This document shows, one piece after another, positions 24,483 to 38,200 of a stretch of 64,000 nucleotides of DNA. The notes below the pieces were generated by a model. The model saw only the letters and a program-made list of their open reading frames with translations. It had not been told where the DNA came from and did no database searches. Position 1 is the stretch's first letter, and each line of letters opens with the position of its first letter. A program made the position numbers and the translations under genes. Source of the DNA: Lutjanus erythropterus (taxonomy: Eukaryota > Chordata > Actinopteri > Lutjaniformes > Lutjanidae); the NCBI GenBank assembly GCA_020091685.1, contig CM034595.1, forward strand, positions 10,151,775 to 10,215,774, in the 5' to 3' direction.

Positions 24483-25815
24483 GAAGGGACACTTCACCCC
24501 AAAATTGGAAAGCCATATTTTTCTTCTCAACTGTAGTGCTAGTTATCCATCTCAATAGTTTGAGTGCAAATTGGACTCCTCTCAAGTATAATGGAACTAG
24601 TTGCTGCTCAGCTTGTGGTCCTCAAAACGCCAAAAACAAAAACCAAAACAAAACAAAAAAAATCATATTTTGGGGTTTTTTTATTCCTCGACTTAGGGCA
24701 GGCACTTGACTTGACTTATAGCAGGGACTCGACTAATTGCAGGGACTTGACTTATAGCAGGTACTCGACTAGACTTATAGCAAGGACTCGACTTGTTTTT
24801 CACTGACAGCAGGGATTTGACTTACAACAGGGACTCGATTTGAGTTGTTTGACTTACAGCAGGAACTCGACTTGACTTATAGCAGGGACTCGACTTGACT
24901 TATAGCAGGTACTTGACATATAGCAGGTACTCAACTTGACTTATAGCAGGTACTTGACATATAGCAGGTACTCAACTTGACTTACAGCAGGTACTTGACT
25001 TATAGCAAGTACTCGACTTGACTTAAAGCAGGTACTCGACTTGACTTATAGCAGGTACTTGAGTTATAGCAGGTACTTGACTTATAACAAGTACACAACT
25101 TGACTTATAGCAGGTACTCAACTTGACTCATTGCAGGGACTCGACTTATAGCAAGTACTTGACTTATAGCAAGCACTCGACTTGACTTATAGCAGGTACT
25201 TGAACTTATAGCAAGTACTCGACTTTACTTTTAGCAAGTACTTGACTTATAGCAGGTATTCGACTTGACTTATAGCAGGGACTTGACTTATAGCAAGTAC
25301 TCGACTTGACTTATAGCAGGTACTCAACTTGACTTATAGCAGGTATTCGACTTGACTTATAGCAGGTACTTGACTCATTGCAGGGACTCGACTTATAGCA
25401 AGTACTTGACTTATAGCAGGTACTTGACTTGTAGCAAGTACTCGACTTGACTTATAGCAGGTACTTGACTTGTAGCAAGTACTCGACTTGATTAATAGCA
25501 GGTACTTGACTTAAAGCAGGTACTCGACTTATGTGACTTACAACAGGAACTTGACTTGACTTATTGCAGGGACTAAATTTGACTTATAGCAGGGACTCAG
25601 CTTGTTTGACTTATAGCAGAGATCCACCTTGATTTGTAGCAGGGAATTGACATGATTTTCACCACAGTAACTTGGGACTTACTTGAGACTTGAAGATTAA
25701 GACTTGAGACTTGTTTGTGACTTGTATATATCTGATTTATACCCGCCTCCTGATAAATAGCACTACAGGTGAGGGAAATTCTTTTTAATTTTTAGTGTGA
25801 ATTGTCCCTTTAAGG
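24483..25815. mobile_element. MITE carrying an expanded internal minisatellite
   Basis: The left end AAGGGACACTTCACCCCAAA and the reverse complement of the right end (TTAAAGGGACAATTCACAC) are inverted partners, and both sides share CTGTAGTGCTA(G/T)TTATC farther in. The interior at 24700-25727 is a tandem array. No transposase is present. Confidence 0.75.
24700..25727 (+). repeat. Minisatellite, GACTTATAGCAGGTACTTGA units
   Basis: Roughly 45 imperfect units of 15-25 bases, alternating GACTTATAGCAGGTACTTGA with GACTTATAGCAAGTACTCGA, then GACTTGAGACTTG-type units at the right edge. Shorter units of a related kind occur at 56095-56235. Confidence 0.9.
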
Positions 25816-26770
25816 GGCAGTGATTTTACTCTGATACCAAAGATGATTTAAATTACACTACTGATTATCCAAAGGTCACTGTAAATTTAACAGGACAGCA
25901 AGTGCGCATTAAATCCCTAAAGGGAGATTGTAGGAACATTACAGATTTTTTTTTCATCTGGATTTGTTACAAGAACATAGAGGGCATGTGTATTTCAAAA
26001 GAAAGCAATCATATAAAAGCATTGCAGGTCATATCTGACAATCTCAGAGTTCAATCACTGCTGGATTCTGTGGGTTTGATTTAGAGCTTTGTCAACAATC
26101 GGAGATGTGTAAAGCTTCGGACCCCGCACCGGTAATCCAAGGGACAAACTACAAATACCAACCTTTAGTCTGGCAGTCAAGGACATCATGCATCATCAGA
26201 GTTTTTTCTCTTTTTTCTGTTACTGTGGCGAATGGTGTTATTAAGTCTAAATCTTTGATGGAATGAGCTGTCTTTGATTTCCCAGAGGAGGCAGACGGCA
26301 AAGGACCTGTGTGCTTTGTTCAGCGCTGTTCAGACTGACAGGCCATACAGGAGTCAAGGGCCGAGTGACTGCTGTTTGAATGGCATTCACAAACTGTAGA
26401 GCGAAGCTACAGTTGTCTGATTAGGCCATCCTTCTCTCAAGCCTAATTATGTGGAGCTGGAACAGAAGCAAGAGGCTGCGAAGGCCCTGCGTCATTAGCT
26501 TTAATCAACCCTGGATACCCTGAAACAAAAACAACACACACAAACGTACACATACACACACACAGCCAGGCTGACAGCGAGTCAATACCTGACATTCATC
26601 ATTTTGGTCCAGCCAGGCTTTTTAATTACTGCAATGAATTCCCTACATGGCTCCAGTCACCAGTCACCTGCTATCTAAACAGGGTTTATTGTTAAGGTTC
26701 TGCTTTGTCTAGACACTATTTATGGATAAATAGTCAGGTTAGTCTGGCTTTGTTCTCCCTTTGGTGAATG

Positions 26771-27045
26771 TTAAAAGTCCAGTGTGTGTGATTTGGGAGG
26801 CAGGAAAGAAATACAGTATAATATTCACAAGTGTGTTGTCGCTAGTAATAGCCAGAAAATAAGAATCGTTGTGTTTTTGGTACCTTTGAATGGGCGTGGG
26901 AGCTCTCCCATGGAGGCTGCCATGTTGAATCACCATGTTTCTACAGTAACCCAGAATGGACAAACAAACACTGGCTCTGGAAAGGGTCTGTTGTGTTTTG
27001 CATGAGTTGACTGTCACTAAATCCTACAAACTGGTTCTTTAAAGT
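26771..27045. mobile_element. MITE family B (TTAA-bounded), copy 2
   Basis: Starts TTAAAAGTCCAGTGTGTGTG and ends AATCCTACAAACTGGTTCTTTAA (first and last parts pair). The interior includes GAGGCTGCCATGTTGAAT and AAACACTGGCTCTGG, shared with 7653-8130. Confidence 0.7.
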
Positions 27046-28639
27046 TCCAGTGAAACAGCCTGCAGAGTGCTTATTGATTATGTTTTTCCTGTAAAATAGG
27101 CAGATAGGGAGGGACTTGTCACTGACATTGATTGGCATTTACAATAGCCAATAACACTGTGTGTTATGTCCAATTGCCATGTAGCTAAAGCAGTCCATTA
27201 GGAGACTCTTCCCAGATTCCCAGTGATTACTGCTGGACTGGGATCAACACACCCAGAGACCAGTGGAGGCCAGTTAGATGATGGGGAACAGGCTACAATG
27301 CTAAGGTGATGTTCTTGCTGGGTTTGTCTCTCAGCATGTATGTAGCACTTTGCAATAAGACTACCCTTATAGATTATTTATAAATGGTTTTTGATTAGGT
27401 TATTAATTAGATTGTAAAGCCTTCATAAATCATTGATAAACAATTATAAAAAGGTTATTACATATAACATATTACATCACTGTTGGCTCATTATGGCAAG
27501 ATCCAGATGGATAAATGCTAATAACTTTTTAACGAATATCTAATAAAGCCAACAGGTATATGCTGGCTGATGGAGAAAGAGTAAGCTAATTAAGTAATAA
27601 GATCTGTGGCTATAGTACAGATAAATGTGAGCTCACTATTTGGCAAGCAACAAGTCACTATTGTTGTTTTAATCTAATGTGTTGTAACATCTTTTTGATG
27701 GTTTATAGAGCATTTACAGCCCCATTAATAATCTAATTATAAAGCATGTAGAAATCATATAAGGTTATAAGGGACGTCTTATTGTAAAGTGGTACTGTGG
27801 AAAGACATTTTAGAGCTACTGGGCCCGGGATTCTGAATGAGAACAAAAATAAGTTTCATAGTCCCTTATTTGTGTTTCTGACGTCATGGATTGCCTAAAA
27901 TTTGAATCTTTTCCTGAAACGATTAAGCTTTATTATCTTACGTCTCCCCGGTGTCTGAAATGTGCAAGATGATTACAGACATGGACCACAGCCAAACTGC
28001 AGGCCCAATTCACAACAAGCTGTGTGGAAACTGACGTGAATGATGCAGAGTTCATCAGTATGGATGTCACAGTCCCCGAATGACGCAAACCGATGCTGTT
28101 TGGCGTGCCACACATGTATGACTGCATAAAAACAGCAATTTGCATATATTAGTTGGCTTATAAGCAGCTGTCCTGCCCACCATAAATGTTCTATTATACA
28201 TGATGAGGTTTAGATTGGTTGCTCTAAGAGGAGTGGAGGACATGCAATCACTGTTCTGATTATCTTCATCTCTTCTGTTATATTAAGATGCAGTCTAAGT
28301 TTTCCATATGTTCAGTCATTGACCCCCAGTTTGTATTAGGGCCATATTTCATTTGAGTGTGTGAGATGTTTAAACAAAGTCCTATTAAATGGTGATTATG
28401 AGCCTGTTTAATGTTAATCCTGCTGCCTTTGCTTGTGAGTGCAATACATTATGATGTAGACATATGGGATGGGTTTGTGGGATACAGCGACCCCTGCAGG
28501 CCAACAATTGTACTGCTAAAATCTTGTACATGCCTCACAGAAAAGCAGGGGGAAAGGCACAGCAAGACAGACACATACAGAGGGTTTCCAGTGAAATACA
28601 ATCACCAAGAAGAGAGTCAATCACCTGTGTGTTCCTGCA
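27046..28639. other. Non-coding stretch
   Basis: No coding frame, splice-consistent exon or recognised repeat beyond a degenerate MITE-like segment near 27400-27790 (TTATTAATTAGATTGTAAAG, ATAAGGTTATAAGGGACGTC). Confidence 0.4.
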
Positions 28640-28930
28640 CTGATCATTTGCACTGGTCTCTGTACATAGACACATTAAATGCATACATACAGAACAAATA
28701 TCTCTAAATATGTTTAAAAAATGTATGCAGTGTTTAAATAGCTCTCAGTTAATTGTGTTAATGTTTTTTAAATGAAAGTCTACATTTTTCTATTTTATAT
28801 GTTTTATATATTCTATTTTATTTTTTTTACTCACAGCAGCAAAAGCTTTTCTTTTTGTGTATTTTTTTGTGTACCTTGATAATGTAAACACCTGTTTCAT
28901 GCCAATAAAACCCCTTTGAAATGAAACAGA
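28640..28930 (+). mobile_element. LINE-like 3' end
   Basis: Ends GCCAATAAAACCCCTTTGAA followed by ATGAAACAG, the tail type of fish non-LTR retrotransposons. Upstream is AT-rich without a conserved reverse-transcriptase frame. Confidence 0.45.
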
Positions 28931-29029
28931 TTTTGAGCAAATGAAATAAAGTAATAATATTAACATTAATTATAAACATACCGTAGTTCACAATATTCAA
29001 AATTCAAATCAATAATATAATAATATATT

Positions 29030-29195
29030 ATGCATGATGCATGTGCTGTGGTGACTTCACAGTAACCACAATAGTGCAACGCGCAAAAGGAAGTTTGTCT
29101 CATGTCGGCTTCTGTACCTCTACCAGGAAGTGGCTACACTCTCATTCATTCTATGCAGTTTGTGTTTTTATGGTGTTTTAACACCTTATTTCAAA
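29030..29195 (+). promoter_or_regulatory. Likely promoter/5' UTR of the hydrolase-fold gene
   Basis: The DNA just before the start codon is less AT-rich than its surroundings and carries two GGAAGT (ETS-type) cores at 29089-29094 and 29126-29131. No TATA box is obvious. The transcription start cannot be placed from sequence alone. Confidence 0.4.
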
Positions 29196-29255
29196 ATGCG
29201 TCGAAGAACCGAAGCTCAAGCATCAAACAATGAGCCTGTCAGTGCCGATAGAAAG
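29196..29255 (+). CDS. Hydrolase-fold gene, exon 1 (residues 1-20)
   Basis: Starts at the first in-frame ATG and ends AAAG before the donor GTAATT; the intron is phase 0. It encodes the basic, Ser/Asn-rich cytosolic-type N-terminus starting MRRRTEAQ. No in-frame ATG lies between about 29100 and this start. Confidence 0.85.
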
Positions 29256-32200
29256 GTAATTCAACCTTAGCGATAGCTACATGCTGATAGTTAATGTACA
29301 TGTGACAGTAGGTCTCTGTTAGCTCACATTAGCTAAACTAACTGACTTCACAGTTTAACTGGTCACCAGGGTTTAAGTTAAATGCTGTCAACCCTGTTTT
29401 TCAGACGTTTTCCTGCTTGTATACTTTGCTAAAGTTACAGGGAGCAAAACATAGTATCCGACAGTGTCTGTTAGGTTTGTACAGAGTGACGAGCCAAATT
29501 CCCTTTAAAAAACATCAGTTTTAACAACTGTTTGCTTACTTCCAGCTAAATTACCGCTATCCTTATTCATAATTTATCATAAGCAAATTATTAGCATTTG
29601 TTCTTCAATTCGGCATGAATGTAGGACAATATAAAAACAATATTTCTCAGCACTTTGCTTATAACCCGGAAGAGGGTCTATTCTTCCACTGAAATACACT
29701 GTGTTTAACCCCGTTTAAACTTCAGTCAGCTTTTGGGATTTTTATAGCGATTAAATATTATTGCACAGCATGTATTCCATGCCCTTATTGGTTAACTAAC
29801 TAAAACTAACTAATTTAGTTGAATTTAATCATTATTTTTTAATTGTATTGTAATTTGTTTTATGATTCTTTTAAAGTTTTAATTCTCAAGTCTTATTTTT
29901 TACTGGTTGGTTGCTGATCTTGATTTAATTTTAGTTTGTTTCTTTTTATCTCAATTGGATTTTAATTCATATATTTTATGCATCTTTTTGAAACTGTGTT
30001 TATTTTACACTATCCACATAATTTTTATGGCTGCAACTTTAATGGCTCACACTCTGTATGGCACATTGTGTTCAACTGGAATGAAATGTGCTATATAAAT
30101 AAAGTTTAACTGCTTGCTTGCATTGAAACTGTTCACATGGCCGATACCTACACTATAACTGATAATATCACATTGTATTTTAAAAAGACGTTCATATAAC
30201 CTGTAGTCTATGCACACTTGAGTGTAAGAAAGGCTAAGATGTAGTGAGCAAACATGGATGATTTAATATGCCACTGCTCTGACTGAATAACTATTATTTT
30301 TAATAAATAATTATATAACCTTTCCATTATTGCTTATAATTTATATGTCCCAATGTTTATTGTATTGTATTGTAATGTATACTTTTTTAACTCTAGGATG
30401 CTGAAGTTACATCTCTTCTGACTTAATGTTGCATTTCCTCCTTTACATAAACTAGGATCCGGATCAAAGACTGCACAGCCAAGCTGGATCTGAAGGCAGG
30501 ATGTCATATGGCTCTGTGCTCATGAACATCGGAAAATGTTTACTTTTAATCATCATCATCCCGCCGTTCCTCAACTATGCATCACTGCAGAGAGAAGGAC
30601 AGATGCTCTTGCCAAAAGGTTCGCTCATCTAAGGCTGACAAAGACATCGCTCCTTTCAGTTTATATTTTTATTATTCTGCAAAACAGGTTTATTAAGTTT
30701 TCAAAGCTTAATGAGAAGTGTTCTGTGAAGCCTAAAATCCCTTTCCTTTCCTTCTTACATCCAGGTGGCCAGATTGTTGATGTTGGTTTGGGTCAGAAGA
30801 TGCTTCTTTTGTGTAAGGGACACGGAAAACCAGCTGGTAGGCGAAATAAGTCCTATGAAGATATCCCATGATCTGACAGGTTACCTCCCAAGTTATGAAT
30901 CCTTTTCTGGCACACGGCTCCATGTCTGTGTGGCTTGTTTGTCCCTTTTAACTGAGTCGACATTAACCTTGTTTTCCTTTAGTCATACTGGATGCCCCAA
31001 CTGGAATGTCCTCCGATGTTTGGTTGCATGTCCAAGAAAGTGTGGCCACACTGACAAAGGTGGGGAAAAAACAATTTCTTTGAATTGTCTTGAATTGCTG
31101 TATTTTTAAGTGATTTACCATGACAATATTTATATATATCACTATTTATTACTATGGTAAAACAAGTGGGCTCATCAGAACTGAAATACTTTTCAGATTT
31201 ACTGAGGGTGAGTCAGAATACTTGACAAGGACATCCACTGTGGTGAACTTTGTCTCGAATTCGTTGCTACTAATACAGCCATGTTGTTTGTTGTCAGGGG
31301 CATGTAGGGACAGTCCTTGCAGTGGCTCTGCCACATCCTCTCTGCTCAACAAGGACTCAGTACAGCAGAAAGTCGGGGCTGACAGCCTGCCCCATGTTGT
31401 TTGTCTGAAATGTGACCCAAATGAGGTCACAGGCTTGTTGGAGAAGGGCCTGGATACATCTGAACAACTAAATCACACGAGCAGCGACACAACAAACTTC
31501 CAGTGCACTGTTTACACCTGGATCTGTATCTTACTTTTCAACATTACTCAGCCATCATGCATTTTTAAAGTGCAGACACACGATAGGGTGGTGCGGGTGA
31601 GTCCTTACTGAGAGCATCTCGTGTGTCTGCACAGCATGGCGTTATTTAAAAATGCCTCTAAACCTGTGCTCTCCCTGTGTGTCACACTGCTCAGGTCTGC
31701 ACCTATGACAGAATGGGACTGGGCTTCAGCAAGCGGCTGATGCAGAATGAATCCACTGGAACTGAGAAAGTTTGGGGAGTGTCAACAACTGGACGGTTAG
31801 TATATTCTCATTTGACCGCACGTGGTGTATAAAATGTGGGGTAACAGCTTTTTGACACTCATGCTGCTGTACACAGAGTCTGCATTGTAAACATAATGTC
31901 GCAGTTTCAAATCAGCTCTTTTGTTGCGGTGAAGTGTTTTCTGAATGAGTGAGTGGGCTGTTTTAAAACCTGCAGTGCCATCTGTCTCATTTATCTGTTG
32001 TTGCTGAGTTTGTAAAATTAACTTGTGGAAATGCTGAATGAGACATAGACTAAATGGGCAGTAGTGTAGTGTAGTGTAGTGTAGTGTAGTGTGTGGTGCG
32101 GGTGGTGATTGTTGGGAGCCAGAATTTACTTTGGAGCATGATACAAAAAGGCAAATATTTATCATCTTCAACAGAAACTGCTGATGAAGGTCATATATTA

Positions 32201-35200
32201 TCTAATGTCCATTTAACAACCAAAGCAGTTTTTTTATGAGGATACTTGAGCTTAACACCCCAAAAAGAACTGCAACTAACAGTTTGTTTAATATTTTAAT
32301 TTGTAACTAAATACTTACAAAACTACTGATATTCCCATCAGGCTCAGCTGCACTTTGCTTTTAATGTTAATTAGCACATGTTTGCATGCTAAAATGCAAG
32401 ATTAAGATGGTAAATATGGTAAACAAATACCTGCTTAAGATCAATAGCATTGACATTGCAAGCATGTTAGCATGCTAATATTAGCTAAAAGGAGTGCTGT
32501 GTCTAAATGCAGCCTCAAAGAACTACTAGCATGACTGTAGACTAAAAGAAAAAATATAATAAATGAAGAAAAATGTTGATTATTTTTGTTAGTACAATTA
32601 GACTTTTTTGCTTGACAGTGACTATTTCATCCCTAACCCAAAGATATTAATTTTATTATTAAATACAACGCAGAGAAAAAGCAGCAAATCTCCACATTTC
32701 AGAAGCTATAATCATAGAATTTTGGCAGCTTTTGCTCAGTAAATTGACTTTTAATTATCAAAGTTGTTGCTGATTTAATTTTCTGTTGAGCAACTAATTG
32801 TCTAATCTTTGCAGCTGTATAAATTTCACTGTGTCAAGCTATAAACCAAGCCTGCTACAGTACATACAGTGCAGTAACACACATCAAATTCAGTTTTGTA
32901 TTATTTACCACTGCACAGTAATTCACTGGGAGATCAATATTTGCTTGATAAAGTAGCTGCCTGGGACTCCTCATTAATGCTCCAGCCAGCGCAGACTGAT
33001 GTGTGCGTGGACACCTCGTGCCTTCCTCTGCTGAACACACCACAGCCCCGCCCTGCCCTGCCTTGCGCCGCCGTGGGATTGGGCTGTAATCTTCCTTCCT
33101 TTGACATCGGAGCGCCGTTGTCGAGCTTTAAATCTGCCTAAAGGATGAGCAGGCGTGGTTCGCCAGCGGTCAGCAGTCTAGTTTACCTTGGCATCTGGCC
33201 CGTGGAAGCGAGGCGGCCGCTCTGTTTTGAGATGCAAGCAATCAATTTCCCAGAATTCAATATCTCGAGGAGTTTGATGACTACCTAACCTTAACCCTTG
33301 GAGTCTTGTGAAAACTCTTCATTTCGGCGTGACACCGCAGGTTTGATTTATTAGCACAACAAACCCAGGGCAGCAGATGGCTCTCGGAGAGGAGCTGCTG
33401 CATCTCATGTAATGATGATGCTGCCTCTGATGATATAAGTTTGCTGCGGATTGTTTTTTCCTGCGGGTTGCAATGAGAAGGAGCCAGCAGACCCCTCCTT
33501 TATGCTGTCATTTGGGTTTCAGCAGCGCTGTTTATTTTGGTGCCACGTCTGGAAAGAGATTAATTGGAAAACTAAAAATACAGATGACCTTAGCTTTCAC
33601 TCAGTTGTTGCACTTCTTAATTTGAGGGTAGAATTTGTAACACTTCTTAGGTTATTTTTGCTTTCCTGTAATGACCCTCCAGTGGGTTCTTAATAAACCT
33701 GTTAACGAGCAGATTAGAGATTAATGAGATTAATGATGGCCTGTCGTTTTCATCTTTCATACTGGGAGTCGTAGTCCCAGCTATAGCTGAATAAATAAAC
33801 CTCCTGGCCCAGTTTGCAACATGTCCTGGTTTCGTGCAGAGACAGATGAGTGTTGTTGTCTTTCAGGATGGTGGATGATCTGCACCGGCTTGTGCAGGCT
33901 GCTGGGATCGCCAAGCCCTTCATCCTGGTGGGCTCGGAGCTCGGCGCGCTCAACAGTAGGTTCTACAGCCACATTCATGACGTGTAAGTATACTTAAAGG
34001 AGAGCTCCACCATTTTTACACATAAAGGTCAGTTTACAGGTCTTGTCATGAGTATATAGATGCACCGATCAACTGGCCACAGACCATAAGCGGCTGGTTT
34101 TCTGTGTGACCGGCCCTGACCAGTGACCAGCCGGACAGTGTCACATGTCACATATTCGCACACTGTGCTGGTCACGGCAGCACACACACACAGACTCATT
34201 CTTGCATGAAGTTGGTTTTAGCGATTGATTCCATGAACAGGATAAAGAGAAGACAGACAGTCTACAGTGAGACAGAGCAGCTGATAGTGTCGCCAAACAG
34301 CCATAAACTTTCTATCTCTTCAGGCTAATGTCAGACAGCAGCAGACTGCTGTTCACACAGAGACAATTAAAATCTCACCTCCTGTTCTGGATGAAGGATA
34401 AACAACCTGTGTTAATTAGTCTCCTCAAACATTTTCTCATCCCGACTCGTTTAACTTTTCCTTCTGTTTTTCTCAGTGCAAAGTTTTACCGCAGCAAACT
34501 GTTGCACTGCATTAGTCTCTGGTTTGTTTACATCTGCTTCCACATGAGATCACATGAAATCATGTCCCGCAAGATCCCACAAGATTGTGTTCCCATGAGT
34601 ACATAATATTAATATAATAATATAGTAAGGCCTGGCTGTAATCTGGAGCACTTTTGGAGAAAATATGTAAGTTTATAATAGTCAGAGTTTTATTATTAAC
34701 AAGAAAAGTAGCAAAAATATTTGTGAATGCTGTCAATTATAGTTCTTAGAAAGACTGACTATCGGAAACGGGTTTACCAGATGGGTAGGGTGAAAAGAAG
34801 TTATGCTATTGCAAGTGGTTGCATTCTGGGAAATGTAGGATCTGTAGCTCTTGGAGCAAACTACTTACATTTAAGATATTTAGGCCTGACCTACCTCAGT
34901 TTTGTTTGAGGTAGGAAGTTTGTAATGCATCCTTTCTGTTTAATTATTTATTGACTTGTATATATAAATACATAATTATTTTTCTTTATTATTCGTGTTG
35001 TTCCGTATGTGTTTCTTTGTTCTTATTCAATTGTTGTCTGCTGTGCTTCTTATATTTCTTTGTTGCATTTTCCTGAATTATGTTAGCTTAGTTTTTATTT
35101 TTATTTATCTGTTTATTTTTGTTCTCAAGCGAGGACAGGTCTGTTGTATAAGCCTGTGGCTTCCTGACCTCTCTTGATACATTGCAGATTTTTTCATTAT

Positions 35201-38200
35201 TTTGATTTTATGTTGTCTTCTGCATGTGCACCGCACAAAAACCTTTTTAAAAAACTGAAAAAAAACCTATTTAAAAAAATGCAGTACTAAGTTGCTGAAA
35301 TACTACTTATTAATAATAATTGACATGAGGAAATTCAGTATATAATCTAATTTGATATCTGGTTTGTGCAAAGTTATAAAACTGCTTATTTAAAGTAATT
35401 TACTCTTTGTGTAACAGTAATGCAGTAGCCATGTCATCATTCACAGGCGGCAAAATGAAATTGCTGACACAATCCAAAACTTGCAAATCGGTGAGGTGCA
35501 TACTGAGCAAAAACACAAAACATGGTATCCAATCTAAATTTGATTTACTTATTTGTTATCTTATTCAACAGGGACAGTACACATTAATAAACTTTGCTGT
35601 AAATTCACCAGAGTTGGCAATAAAAAGGTTTTTAATATATATGTGTTGTCAGAATATAAGATTAAATTTAAAACAGTTATTGAAATAGTTCGTAAGCATG
35701 CATAACAATAACAAAAAACAATGAAAAATATCAATATGCTGCATTGTCAAGTACTAATTAAAATGTGCAACACAGAAGCACACAAAACTGAAAACTGGGG
35801 AATATTGATATAAATGGGAATATTAATGTTGATAGACAAATGCACAAAACATGACAACACTGCTGCAATATTAAACACTAATTGAAACATGCAAATTAGA
35901 AGCGTATAGTAGACAGACACATTAAAAAGCTACAGAAAGAAATCCATAAATCACTCTGACACAGGGAAAACAAGTACACAAACAGTGGGCCCACCTCTTG
36001 AATATGTGCAGGGTTAGAGTTCCATTCTTGTGCAACTTTAACAAAGAACACAGACTGACTTAAAACCCTGCGAAAACGCAGCAGTGTTAAAGTTAAAGGA
36101 TAAAGTTGGCCTTATTCTAAAGTTTTCTTATTGTCAATAAATCCCATGAAAAGAAACCAAAACAAACAATAGTTAGTTTCTATATTTGACTTCCCTTCTT
36201 CCTATTAAAATGCGTCACAAACATATGGTTTTGTTTTTTAAGAAAAGTCTCAGTAATTTTCTAAAATAGCTGGGCATTGTAGTTTTATTTTAGCAAACCT
36301 CACTCCAACATAAATAAATAGCTCACTAGTTGGGGATTATTTTCAGCAGCGGATTAAAACATGATTGTGAGTATTTATAGCAGCAGAGCAGTGTATTTAA
36401 GATTGAATACACTACTGTGTGTACGTGTGTGTGTGTGTGTGTGTGTTCTTGGTAATGAAGGAACACGCCAGTCAGTGCAACAGTGAGGCTCACTGATGTG
36501 TTTTTAATAGGCTTTGAGAAACAATGGAGCTCTGTGGGATTTGTTGATGATATAAAAATATAGAATATTTCCATGTGTCTGACAAATCTATGATAAAACT
36601 TGAAAATATACACTTTTAAATTTTGCCTCCCACACGCACACTTAGCAAAATATATTTCAGTGTCGATTCCCATCATCCCCCATAACTCAGCCATCTCACA
36701 GACAACGCGGTGATTAACGTGACAAGCAGCCCGCACCGGGGATGAAAGATTTAGTATTTAATCAAGCACGATGTTGCTGCCATTAAGGCAGAAAATTAAG
36801 TAGTGGTGAGAGGATGACACCTTTCAAATGGAAATATCGCCCCTGGATGTGGTGTGGTCATCTGTCTGTGGGGGACGGAGGACAGACGAGTCTACAGAGA
36901 GACGGACGGGATGACGACATCCATCTCGCACTCATTACGGCCCGGGCCGGGAGGGTGAAGTGGACAAGGGTAGTCAATGAGTCTTACTTCGTCTGAGTGT
37001 GTGTGTGTCCTCTGTGTGTCCTCAGGCAAGTGTCAGACCTGGTGCTGATTGATCCCATCCCAGAGGACGTGTTTGAGGAGGACCAGTGGACAGAATACTG
37101 GTGAGTCACTTTATAGCTGCTTTTAGGGGCGGAGGAAGGACAGGCCTGGGAGGAAAGAGGAGGAAGCAGCAAGAGAACACTCAGAGAAATAAGGGTGCTG
37201 ATTAGAACCATAAAGCGTTCTTTGTCTTGTCCTCATAGGAGAACCATTTTTGGATACTGGTAAAACCTATTACAAAGGTTCCACTTGGCACCCTTTCAGT
37301 GAGCTCTACCTAGAACCCAAATAAAGAGTTGTACTTAGACCCATCTGTGAAAGGTTTCACCCCTTATGAGCGGTTCTAAAGGAGAACCCTACTATGGTGT
37401 AATGGGTCCACCCAGAACTGTCTCTGGGGGTTCAATCCAGAACCCTTCTACCCTCTGAGAGTGCTAACAAGAACATTCAGGGGGTCTACTTTTTATATCC
37501 CAAGGGTTTAAACTAAGAAAAACCAAGGGGGTTCTACAAGGAACCTTCTATTTTTAAGGGTTTTATCTGGAACCAACCAAGAGTGTTCTACTGAGAACCT
37601 TTTTATACTCAAAGTGTTTTATCTAAAAACCAGCCAAGGGGGCTCTACCAAGAACATTTTTCTATTCTAAGGGTTTTATCTGGAAACAGCCAAGAGGATT
37701 CTACTGAGAACCTTATTATATTTCAAAGGTTTTATCTAGGACCAACCAAGGGGGTTCTATCAAGAACCTTTTTGTATTCCAAGGGTTTTATCTACAACCA
37801 ACAAAGGGGACTCTACCAAGAACTCTTTTATATTCCAAGGATGTTATCTAGAACACAGTCAGTAGGTTCTACTGAGAACATTTTTGTATTCCAAGTGTTG
37901 TATGTAGAACACATTTAGTGGGTTCTACCAAGAGCCTTTTTATATTTCAAGGGTTTTACACGGAACACAGTCAGGAAGTTCCACTGAGAACATTTTTGTA
38001 TTGCAAGGGCAAATTTGGGGTTCTACCAAGAACCTTTTTGTATTCTGAGGGTTTTATCTAGAACACACTTGGGGTTCTACACAGAGCCCTTCACACAAGA
38101 GTTCTTCAAGGACTGTTGAAATTCTTGGGGTGGTCTTTGAATGAAAAGGGTCCTCTTAGTCTAACAAAGAACCCTTGACAAACACTTTTTTCAATAAAAG

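Noticed and set aside
24700..25727. CRISPR-like array
   Set aside because: The unit is short and variable with no distinct unique spacers, and the setting is a vertebrate MITE; it is a minisatellite.
31120..31611. Plus-strand frame of 163 codons
   Set aside because: It lies in intron 4 of the hydrolase-fold gene, has no conserved motif, and is not needed to join exons 4 and 5, whose phases match directly.
37500..38050. Glucocorticoid response elements in the AGAACC array
   Set aside because: The half-sites point outward (GGTTCT then AGAACC) and mostly end in C rather than A, unlike the AGAACAnnnTGTTCT element.
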